32,580 nt of DNA from Chitinophagaceae bacterium (lineage in GTDB: Bacteria; Bacteroidota; Bacteroidia; Chitinophagales; Chitinophagaceae): positions 1 to 32,580 of the forward strand of contig JANYEB010000115.1 of NCBI GenBank assembly GCA_025363355.1. Reading direction: 5' to 3'. Within the stretch, counting starts at the first letter, position 1. Every line of letters begins with the position of its first letter. The notes below the pieces were generated by a model, which was not told where the DNA came from, made no database searches, and saw only the letters and a list, made by a program, of their open reading frames with translations. Made by a program: the position numbers and the translations under genes. Shown in pieces: positions 24,259 to 32,580 of the stretch.

Positions 24259-27200
24259 ATGAATTTTATTTCAACAAAAACAATGAAAATGAAAAAAGGT
24301 TTACTTACCCTGCTTGCAGGTATTTTTATTATTTTATCTGCACAAGCTCAAAGTAATCACACTGTAACATTTTCAGGAAATACATCTGACTTTAATGTTG
24401 CCGAAAAGTTTAGTGCTGCTGCAAATAGTACAGACTATTACATAACTTTTGATGCTACTTATATGTATTTTGCTGCATTTAGAACAACTGGAACTATGGG
24501 CTCTGCCGATAATTTTAGTATTTATCTAGATACTGACCCTAGAAATACACTTAATAGTGGTAATGGTTCTACAGCTGGTAGGGCTTACAATGGTTTTACG
24601 CCAACACTTCCTTTTAATGCAGATTACACCTCTATAACAGAACAAAGTTATACCGACCCACTAAATTTATACAATGGTAGTTGGGCTTCTACAGGTGTTA
24701 CTCCTACAGTCTTTACAAGTACAACTTGCCGTGAGGTAAGAATTCCTTTAAGCAGTATTGGTAATCCGGCATCGGTATATGCAACTGTGTGGATGGGATA
24801 CGCTGGTGGTATATATTCCAATGCACCAGGTACAACAAATGAGGGTACTGCTGCCACAAGAACTATGACAGGTTTTTTTGGTAGTTTCCCTGTTTACAAA
24901 TCTGGTATTACACCTATTTCATTCAGAACCCAAAATACTAGTGCAGCTAATGGTGGGGGAACTGCAATAAGTAATTTGACACTTGGCTCCTCTACAAGTG
25001 TACCTGCTGGCGATTATGGAGATATTACAATTCCTTCTTTTACAGGAACAATGACTGGCAGTTCATCTTTTACTGGGACACTAACTTTATCAGGTAGTAC
25101 TTCAAGCGGTATCTTAGCAATGGGTACAAGTAATACTTTAACTGTGGGTGGTAGGGGAATAGGTGGAACTGCGGGTGTTATTACTTTTAATCATTCTAGT
25201 ACAAATGCAGGTGCTGTTACTGGTACAACATCTACAATTGCATTTTTAGGTGCTGGGCAATTAACATCTTCTGGCACCGCTGCTAGAGGCTTTCCAAGTG
25301 GGGTAACCATTACAACAGGGGGGGCTTTAGATAATGCTGCAACTACAGGTGTAACAACTATTAATGGTACTTTGCAAATAAATACAGGAGGAAGTGTTGC
25401 TACAACTGCTCCTACTTATGCATCAACTTCAACTTTAATTTATAATACCGGTACAACTTATACTGCAAGTACTGAATGGGGTGCAGGAATTGCTACTGGT
25501 GCGGGATACCCAGGTAAAGTTACTGTAACAAATAGCACATCTTTAAATTTTGGTTCTTCTGCAAGTTATCGTCAAGCAGCTGGTTTAATAACTATTAACT
25601 CAGGTTCTTCTTTAACCTTATCATCTGCTTCGGGCGGCGACTTGTATTTACAAACAGGAGGGTTTACCAACAATAATGCAGGTTCTGGTGTTGGTATAAA
25701 TACTAATGGTAGAGCAGTGCAAATAATTGGTACCTGTACTTATACAAAAACTGGTACAGACAATTTAGATTTTTTAATATTAACATCCAATAAGGTTTTA
25801 ACAATGGCTAGTGGTACCAACCTAAATCTTACTAACACAAGTGCTTCTGGTTGTTTACAGTTTGGTTCATCAGCTACAAGTTCTGTTGCTATGGCAGGTA
25901 CAAATACATTAACCATTGGAGCAGGTTGTACTGTTATTGCCAGCAGTACCTCAACTATTACAGGGGCATCAGCAACTACCAGCATACTAAGTTTTGCAGG
26001 TGCTGCAACTTGGGGTGCAGCTGCTGTGGTAACGGTTGGTACAACAGTTGGTACGCAATTAAATGGTGCCTTATCTATTACTACTGCAGGTAAACTTGTT
26101 TGTGGTGATTTACAAATAAATCAAGGTGGTAGTATCACTACTAACGTAATGACATACACTGCTTCAGGAAATTTAAGATACAATCATACAAGTGGAGCTT
26201 ATGGCGTATTTAATGAATGGCCATCATCTTCAGGACCTACGAATGTTTTTGTAAACTCTAATGGTGGCACAGGTATTACGTTTGCTACTAATAATATTAC
26301 GGCTCGTACCCTTACAGGTACATTAACTATAGGTGCCAATCAAAATGTAAGTCTTACTGGTACAGGTACACCAAACTTAACAGTGCTTAATACTACAGCT
26401 AGTGCTGGTGCTACTGTTAGTGGTTCTGGTACTTACACACACACTGCTAGTGGTATATTTACAACTGCCAATACTGGCGGTATTAATGGTACGCTAACAA
26501 CAAGTGGTGCAGTTACTTTACCTACTACTACAAGTTTTGTATTTAATAATGCAACTGCATCGCAGGTTACGGGTACATTTTTACCAGCTACTATTGCAGC
26601 TTTAACAATTAATAACCCTACTGCTGCAACAGGTACTACTATATCAAACAATACTTTAACAATAACTGGTACTACAACGTTAACAGCTGGTGCATTGGTT
26701 TTACCAACAGCTGGAGGTAATTTGGTAACAATGACTGGTGCTTTGTCGGCAGTTACAGGTACTATAACAGGTTCTGCAACTAGTAATTTAACAAATACTG
26801 GCGGTGCTAGTACATCTGTTGGGTTTACAAGTGGTGGTGCTTCATTATTTAACTGGTCAGTTCCTACAAGTTCATTTGGTTCTAGTAGTACTGTAGGTTT
26901 ATCATCTGTGGTTACAATTAGTGGTACTTTTTCGTTGGCAGCTTCTAGTGTGCCAGATATTTATACAACTTCTACTGGAGGGCTTATTATTGCTAATGGA
27001 GCATTTTACACAGATAATGCAACTTCTGGTAACAGAGTTTTAGGAGCAGGAAGTTTTACTGTTCAATCAGGAGGTAGTTTTAGTACAGGTAGCTCAACAG
27101 GTTTAAATGCCTCAGCTGCAAGTGGTTCAATACAAGTTACAGGCACAAGAACATTTAGTGGCGGTGGTAACTACACCTTTAATAACCCAACTTCTACAAC

Positions 27201-30200
27201 AATTGGTGATGCGTTAGATGCAGCGGGTGGTACTGGTAAAACTGGCGTTATAACTGGTAACGTTGTTGTTACTGGAAATTCAACTGGTTTAACATTAAAT
27301 GCAGGTATAACCATAACTATTAATACCCCAGGTTCTTTTGTTTTAGGTGTTAATGGTTCTACATCTTCCACATTAATAGCATCAGCTACTTCTGTGATAA
27401 ATGGTAGTGGTAATGTTACATTTTATGGTAATGGGGCAACAAGTGGTTCTTCTTTAACTACTGCTCACGCTAATGGTGTTAATGGCACATTTGCAGGAAC
27501 TGGTAGTTTCAGTTTAACTAATGGTGCAAATAATAACACCAACTTTACTTTTAATGGTGGTGTTGTACAAACAACAGGTACTTTGTTACCTGCAACAATA
27601 AGTGCTTTAGCAATTAGTAATACGACTGCTAGTGTTAATCCAACAGCAGATGTTACTTTATCGTCATCGGTAACAGTAAATGGGGCATTCACAAATAGTG
27701 GTAGGTTAGGTATTGGTTCAAATACACTTACACTTAGTGGTGCTGCTACATTTACTACTGCTAAATTAGCTACAACATCAAGTTCGAACCTTATAATTAA
27801 TGGAAGTGGTACTATTAGTGGAGCTTCTCCATTAGCAACTGGTGGTCTATCCATAAATAATTTTACTATGAACAGAAGTGGGCAAACTTTTACAGTTAAC
27901 ACCGCATTTACTGTTTCAGGTACATTTAGCTTAACAGCTGGAGCAGTTACGCAAAGTGCCAGCCTTATTTTAAATGGTGCTATCAGCTTTGGAAGTGGTA
28001 CTTTGGCAGGTGGTAGTTCGCCATTTAATATTGGAGGTTCAGGTGCTATTTCAGGCAGTGTAACAGCTACTAGTACACCTATTGCTTGGTCAAGTATTAC
28101 TATGAATAGAAGTGGTGCAACTTTAACTTTAGGTAGTAATGTTACAGTTTCTAGTGCAACAGGTGTAATACTTACTGCGGGTAATATTTCTTTGGGTACA
28201 TTTAACTTAACTTCAACAAATTCTGCTGGTCAGCTAGGTTCAGGTAGCACTAGTTCTATGATAGTAGCTACAGGTACTGGTCAGGCATTTAATACCATAC
28301 CAACAACTGGTTTTATTGCACAAACTTTCCCTATTGGAGATGGTACTAATTATACACCTGTTATTTTAACATTCAGTGCTAATGCAACTGGCGGTACAGT
28401 GGGTGCAAAAACAACAGCATCTGCACATCCAAGTATTAATACTGGTACTACTGCTGCTGTGTATATATCAAGATACTGGACATTTACTAACACACTGGGT
28501 GCTACATATAGTTACAGTGGCACATCTAGATATATTTCCCCAGCCGATGTGGTTACAGGTACAGAAGCCAATTTAAAATTAAGTAGCTGGAATGGTAGTG
28601 CTTGGACAGAATATGCTGGTTCTTCAGTATCAAGTCCTGTAATTAGCTCAGGCAGTTTAACACAAGCTACAGCACCACTAACCTCAACTAATGATTATAC
28701 AGGTAGGGCAAATCCTGCAGCAGTTAACTATACTTGGGTAGGTGGCACTTCAAATGATTGGAATACGGCAGGTAACTGGTCGCCAAGTGGCGTACCAGGT
28801 TCTATAGATAATGTTACTATCAATGTGACGGGTAGTTTTACCAATTGTTCTATCAATAGTAGTTCTTACAGTGTAGCAAGCTTAACAGTAAATGCTACTG
28901 GTGCATTTAATATGGCTGCAAGTACAAGTTTAACAATATCTGGTACGCTAACTTATGATGGTACAAGTGGGGCTACTGCTTCATTCAATGCTAGTAGCAC
29001 AGTTAATTTAACATCTAGTAGTTCTACTGGAGTGCCAGCATTAAACTATGGTAATTTAAACCTAACAGGTGGTGCAAGGGTTTTAGCAAGTACTGGTACT
29101 ATTGGTATTGCAGGAACATTTACACCAGGTGCAGGAGGCTTTACAGTTACCGGAAGTACAGTAAACTTTAATGGTTCTGGCTCTCAAATCATTCCAGCAT
29201 TTACTTATAACAATTTAACATCATCATCTACCGGTACAAGAACATTAGTAAGTGGGGGTACAATAACAGTTGGTGGTACTTTCACACCAGGTTCAAATAC
29301 ATATACAAACACATCAAATACATTTGTATTCAATGCAACATCTGGTACAGTAAATATTACTTTACCAACAGTTGCATCTGGCAATAGCTTTAATATATTA
29401 ACTATCAATGGTACTGGAGGCACATTTGCTTTACCATATTCTGCCAGTACACAAAACCTTGCCACTACATTAAATGTAACAGCGGGTACATTTATTGTAA
29501 ACCCTAGTTCAAGTAGTTTGGCAAATACTATAGCAGTAGGAACAATTAATATTAACGGAGGAACACTAGATGATCAATCTACAGTATCTGGATTATCTAC
29601 TACATTACAAGTAAGCACTGCTTGGAATCATACATCGGGTGTGGTTACAAATACTTCTGTAAATGGAACTGATAGAATATTATTCACAGGTGGCGGTGCT
29701 ACAACATTTACAGGATTAACCACTAATTTTACTTATTGGAATATTAGGGTATCTAACAATACAACAACTACACTTGCTACTAACTATACTGTAGCTGGTT
29801 TATCAACATTAGTGACTGTTGACCTTGGTTCAACTCTTAATGCTAGTACTTTTGTGATTAATAGTGATGTCAGTGGTTACACAGCAACTATTAATGGTAC
29901 GTTTAAAACAGCTAATACAGTTGGTTTTTATGGCTCAGCTGCTGCTTTTAGCTCAACTAACTCGCCTTCATTTTCACTAGGTTCTTCTTCTACAATTGAA
30001 TATACGTCTAGCAGCACTGCAACTATCAGTACTGGAGCTATTTATGCAAATATTACAGTTTCAGGTAGTGGAACATTTAGCTTTAATGGAAACATCGCTA
30101 TGAGTGGAAATTATAGCCAAACAGCAGGCACAGTTACTTTAACTCCAGGATCTTCAGCCTTTACATTAACAGTTGGTGGTACATTTATACAATCAGCAGG

Positions 30201-32580
30201 TACATTTAATGTAACTGGTTCAGCTGCAACTGCTGGTGCAACAGTAACAGTTACTGGTAATACATCTGTCTTTTCAGTAAATATGTTAGCAAACAGTGCT
30301 AATACAGCTTCAACGGTATTATTTCAGGCAAATGCAGATGCCACTTTCACAGGTACTTCTACAACTTCCTCTTTAAATTGGATGGCATCTTCGGCTGGAA
30401 CAGCTGGAACAATTTATAACATAAGCTTTGGAATAAAAGGAAATTTTAACTGGTCTGGTACAGGAAAGCCATATACCTCAGGTAATGGTACTGCAAAGGG
30501 TTTTGTTTTCAATGGTACTGGAACAACAGTTGCACCACAAACACTGACTTACAGTGGAGCTACTGCTGATTATGGGGGTATATATTTAGTGAATAGTGGA
30601 ACGGTAGTAAAACTACTTACAAGTGTTGCAACTGGTCCAAATACGAATCCTTACAATACATTTACAGTAAATGGAACCTTAGACGCAAGTACTTTTGTAG
30701 TTAGTGGTGGCAATGCAACAACAGGAACCGCAGCTTCAACAGGTTTTACTTTAGCATCTGGAGCTACTTTAATTACTGCAAATGCAACTGGTGTTGCAGG
30801 TAGTATAACCACATTAATCAAGAATTTTTCTTCTGTTGCTAATTATGAATTTCAAGGTGCTGCAACAGGTACATTTACAACTACACCTACAGCCAATACA
30901 GTTAATAATTTAACAATTAATAGAAGTGCAGGGGTAAGTTTGGGTCAATCACTTACAGTTGCATCTGCAGGTGTATTATCACTTACTACTGGTACGCTTA
31001 CAGTTGGTGCTAACACACTAACAATAGCAGGTTCTACAATAAATAGAGATGGCACTACTTACACAGGTAATATAGATGCAAGTAATGCAAGTGCGTTAAT
31101 GAGTTTCACAAATACATCATCATTAACAATTCCTGCAAGCACTTTCACAGGTTCTATAAAAGCTTTAACGATGAATGGCACAGGCGGTATTACACTTTCA
31201 TCAGATGTTACTGTTGCTACTACATTAACATTAACAACGGGTAAAATAACAACGGGAAGCAGTAATTTAATATTAGGTGCTGCAGGTGTTGCTGGTACAA
31301 CTTCTGGCGGCAGTAGCACATCTTATGTATACGGTAATTTAAGAGAATATGTAAACAATGCATCGGCACCAACTAATACATTTGCTATTGGTGGACCATC
31401 AAATTATTCGCCAGTGACTGTTGCCTTTACAGGCACAACATCTGGTTCAGGATATTTAACTGCATCTGCAACACCTAGTGCACATCCAAACTTATCAACT
31501 TCAGGTATCAGCACTACTAAATATGTTGCTAGATACTGGACAATTACAAACACAGGAGTTACTGGCTTTACTAGCTATGCACCAACATTTACTTTTGTTG
31601 CAGGCGATATTCAAGGTAGTGCAGCAACAGCAAGTTTTGTAGTTCGTAAATACAATGGGTCAACTTGGAGTACAACTACTACAGGTTCATTAACAAGTTT
31701 AACTTCACAAGCTACAGGTGTAACAAGCTTTAGTGATTTTGCCATTGGAGAATCAACAGGTGCACCAACAGTTGCATCTAATCCATCAAATGCTACAGTA
31801 TGTAATAATGCTAGCAATACAACATTTGTAAGCAGTTCAAGTTCTGTACCAACAACCACTATACAGTGGGAGCGTAGCACCACAGGAACTGGTGGTAGTT
31901 TTGTGGCTCTAAATGGCACTTCGGACGGCAGCATTTATACTGGCTTCACAGCAGGAACATTAACGATATCAACAGCTACAACATCATTAACAGGCTATGC
32001 TTACAGAGCAGTATTTACTAATATTAACGGTAGTGCAACATCAACTGCCGCTACTTTAACAGTAAATAGTCCTGCAACTATCAGTGTTGCAGCTGCACCA
32101 AGCACACAAAGTGTATGTATAAATGGTACACCAACCAATTTAACAGCCACAGCTACAGGAACAGGTTTAAGCTATCAATGGTTTAGCAATGTTAGCAATG
32201 CCAATACAGGAGGAACAACATTAGGTAGCAGCAATGGTGGGCAAACCAATACGTATACCCCAGCTACTACTGTAGCAGGAATCAAATACTACTATTTAGA
32301 AGTAACAAGTAGTGGTGTTTGTACACCGGCAACTGTTGCAACAAGTGCTGTAACGGTAACTATCAATGCTACATCAGTATCTGGCACGGTATCATCAGCT
32401 CAAACAATATGCACGGGCAGTACACCAGCTAATTTAACTTTAAGTGGTAATACAGGCAGTGTAACCAAATGGCAGTATGCAAGTGCTTCAAACTTTGCTA
32501 GTCCTACAGATATCAGCAATAGCACAACAACATTAAATGGCACAACAGATATAGGAGCGTTAACAAGCAGCACTTATTAT
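24259..32580 (+). CDS. Giant secreted adhesin-like protein, 3' end beyond window
   Basis: One frame runs from the ATG at 24259 to the right edge without a stop (2774 codons). Other in-frame ATGs at 24283 and 24289 also precede the signal peptide (KKGLLTLLAGIFIILSAQAQ). Residues about 31-220 look like a sugar-binding DOMON/CBM9-type domain (YYITFDATYMYFAAF, SIYLDTDP). Residues about 225-2370 are Thr/Ser/Gly/Asn/Ala-rich short strands (GTLTIGANTLTLSG-like) suggesting a beta-helix or stacked strands. A related module occurs twice, at about 1355-1487 and 2375-2497 (NYTPV / NYSPV, ASAHP, RYWTFTN / RYWTITN). A W...AGNWSPSGVPG motif lies near 1504-1514. Ig-like domains with sparse Cys start near 2500. 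Such proteins in Bacteroidota are usually exported by the type IX system and act in adhesion. The C-terminal sorting domain, if present, is outside the window. Confidence 0.85.
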   Translation, partial: MNFISTKTMKMKKGLLTLLAGIFIILSAQAQSNHTVTFSGNTSDFNVAEKFSAAANSTDYYITFDATYMYFAAFRTTGTMGSADNFSIYLDTDPRNTLNSGNGSTAGRAYNGFTPTLPFNADYTSITEQSYTDPLNLYNGSWASTGVTPTVFTSTTCREVRIPLSSIGNPASVYATVWMGYAGGIYSNAPGTTNEGTAATRTMTGFFGSFPVYKSGITPISFRTQNTSAANGGGTAISNLTLGSSTSVPAGDYGDITIPSFTGTMTGSSSFTGTLTLSGSTSSGILAMGTSNTLTVGGRGIGGTAGVITFNHSSTNAGAVTGTTSTIAFLGAGQLTSSGTAARGFPSGVTITTGGALDNAATTGVTTINGTLQINTGGSVATTAPTYASTSTLIYNTGTTYTASTEWGAGIATGAGYPGKVTVTNSTSLNFGSSASYRQAAGLITINSGSSLTLSSASGGDLYLQTGGFTNNNAGSGVGINTNGRAVQIIGTCTYTKTGTDNLDFLILTSNKVLTMASGTNLNLTNTSASGCLQFGSSATSSVAMAGTNTLTIGAGCTVIASSTSTITGASATTSILSFAGAATWGAAAVVTVGTTVGTQLNGALSITTAGKLVCGDLQINQGGSITTNVMTYTASGNLRYNHTSGAYGVFNEWPSSSGPTNVFVNSNGGTGITFATNNITARTLTGTLTIGANQNVSLTGTGTPNLTVLNTTASAGATVSGSGTYTHTASGIFTTANTGGINGTLTTSGAVTLPTTTSFVFNNATASQVTGTFLPATIAALTINNPTAATGTTISNNTLTITGTTTLTAGALVLPTAGGNLVTMTGALSAVTGTITGSATSNLTNTGGASTSVGFTSGGASLFNWSVPTSSFGSSSTVGLSSVVTISGTFSLAASSVPDIYTTSTGGLIIANGAFYTDNATSGNRVLGAGSFTVQSGGSFSTGSSTGLNASAASGSIQVTGTRTFSGGGNYTFNNPTSTTIGDALDAAGGTGKTGVITGNVVVTGNSTGLTLNAGITITINTPGSFVLGVNGSTSSTLIASATSVINGSGNVTFYGNGATSGSSLTTAHANGVNGTFAGTGSFSLTNGANNNTNFTFNGGVVQTTGTLLPATISALAISNTTASVNPTADVTLSSSVTVNGAFTNSGRLGIGSNTLTLSGAATFTTAKLATTSSSNLIINGSGTISGASPLATGGLSINNFTMNRSGQTFTVNTAFTVSGTFSLTAGAVTQSASLILNGAISFGSGTLAGGSSPFNIGGSGAISGSVTATSTPIAWSSITMNRSGATLTLGSNVTVSSATGVILTAGNISLGTFNLTSTNSAGQLGSGSTSSMIVATGTGQAFNTIPTTGFIAQTFPIGDGTNYTPVILTFSANATGGTVGAKTTASAHPSINTGTTAAVYISRYWTFTNTLGATYSYSGTSRYISPADVVTGTEANLKLSSWNGSAWTEYAGSSVSSPVISSGSLTQATAPLTSTNDYTGRANPAAVNYTWVGGTSNDWNTAGNWSPSGVPGSIDNVTINVTGSFTNCSINSSSYSVASLTVNATGAFNMAASTSLTISGTLTYDGTSGATASFNASSTVNLTSSSSTGVPALNYGNLNLTGGARVLASTGTIGIAGTFTPGAGGFTVTGSTVNFNGSGSQIIPAFTYNNLTSSSTGTRTLVSGGTITVGGTFTPGSNTYTNTSNTFVFNATSGTVNITLPTVASGNSFNILTINGTGGTFALPYSASTQNLATTLNVTAGTFIVNPSSSSLANTIAVGTININGGTLDDQSTVSGLSTTLQVSTAWNHTSGVVTNTSVNGTDRILFTGGGATTFTGLTTNFTYWNIRVSNNTTTTLATNYTVAGLSTLVTVDLGSTLNASTFVINSDVSGYTATINGTFKTANTVGFYGSAAAFSSTNSPSFSLGSSSTIEYTSSSTATISTGAIYANITVSGSGTFSFNGNIAMSGNYSQTAGTVTLTPGSSAFTLTVGGTFIQSAGTFNVTGSAATAGATVTVTGNTSVFSVNMLANSANTASTVLFQANADATFTGTSTTSSLNWMASSAGTAGTIYNISFGIKGNFNWSGTGKPYTSGNGTAKGFVFNGTGTTVAPQTLTYSGATADYGGIYLVNSGTVVKLLTSVATGPNTNPYNTFTVNGTLDASTFVVSGGNATTGTAASTGFTLASGATLITANATGVAGSITTLIKNFSSVANYEFQGAATGTFTTTPTANTVNNLTINRSAGVSLGQSLTVASAGVLSLTTGTLTVGANTLTIAGSTINRDGTTYTGNIDASNASALMSFTNTSSLTIPASTFTGSIKALTMNGTGGITLSSDVTVATTLTLTTGKITTGSSNLILGAAGVAGTTSGGSSTSYVYGNLREYVNNASAPTNTFAIGGPSNYSPVTVAFTGTTSGSGYLTASATPSAHPNLSTSGISTTKYVARYWTITNTGVTGFTSYAPTFTFVAGDIQGSAATASFVVRKYNGSTWSTTTTGSLTSLTSQATGVTSFSDFAIGESTGAPTVASNPSNATVCNNASNTTFVSSSSSVPTTTIQWERSTTGTGGSFVALNGTSDGSIYTGFTAGTLTISTATTSLTGYAYRAVFTNINGSATSTAATLTVNSPATISVAAAPSTQSVCINGTPTNLTATATGTGLSYQWFSNVSNANTGGTTLGSSNGGQTNTYTPATTVAGIKYYYLEVTSSGVCTPATVATSAVTVTINATSVSGTVSSAQTICTGSTPANLTLSGNTGSVTKWQYASASNFASPTDISNSTTTLNGTTDIGALTSSTYY

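Noticed and set aside
27465-27902. A 145-codon minus-strand frame, and several 66-107-codon minus-strand frames between 24648 and 31934
   Set aside because: They lie antisense to the giant gene and stay open only because its Thr/Ser/Gly-rich codons rarely give stops on the other strand. The Val/Pro/Leu-rich products are mirror images of that coding, with no start signals or domains.
1-32580. tRNA or rRNA genes, insertion sequences, prophage, toxin-antitoxin or defence genes
   Set aside because: I looked for cloverleaf stems, transposase or integrase motifs and paired small genes and saw none. The window is mostly core genes.

Overview
The window looks like chromosomal DNA of an AT-rich Bacteroidota, most likely a member of the Chitinophagia. 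The clues are a RemB/Wzi-like outer-membrane protein, a Bacteroidota-type dihydroorotase, a long TamB, RNase Y, lipoproteins with SxC lipoboxes, TAnnTTTG-type -7 promoter boxes, no obvious Shine-Dalgarno sites, and a giant Thr/Ser/Gly-rich secreted protein ending in Ig-like domains. Genus cannot be fixed from the sequence alone. No tRNA, rRNA, IS element, phage gene or CRISPR array was seen.

Layout. Bases 1-6313 hold dihydroorotase (cut by the left edge), a divergent RemB/Wzi-like barrel, then a minus-strand run of methyltransferase, DUF4846 lipoprotein, CvfB-like S1 protein and a Rossmann NAD(P)-binding protein. Bases 6462-12416 hold ruvB and a 1584-residue TamB-family protein. Bases 12425-18260 are housekeeping: ilvE, an unrecognised 173-residue protein, rdgB, a lipoprotein hydrolase, murB, coaD and ribF. 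Bases 18271-22400 hold two small outer-membrane barrels, RNase Y and a YigZ/IMPACT protein, separated by unusually clear terminator hairpins, plus a candidate small RNA between yigZ and rny. Bases 22462-23316 are prmC. From 24259 to the right edge there is one uninterrupted reading frame of 2774 codons, a secreted adhesin-like protein that continues beyond the window.

Most genes are single-copy core functions (pyrimidine, CoA, flavin and branched-chain amino-acid metabolism, peptidoglycan precursor synthesis, DNA repair, RNA decay, release-factor methylation). They do not form one pathway. The cell-envelope group (RemB/Wzi, TamB, two barrels, two lipoproteins, the giant protein) is notable but scattered.

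The least ordinary parts are non-genic. A 17-unit, exactly 21-bp tandem array starts inside the last codons of prmC. A 41-bp triple repeat runs into the stop codon of the methyltransferase. A candidate promoter-hairpin-terminator small RNA lies at 21572-21671. An interleaved set of perfect inverted repeats (possible pseudoknot) lies at 23794-23921, in the 600-bp gap before the giant gene. No clearly new multi-gene system is evident; these four are the best leads.
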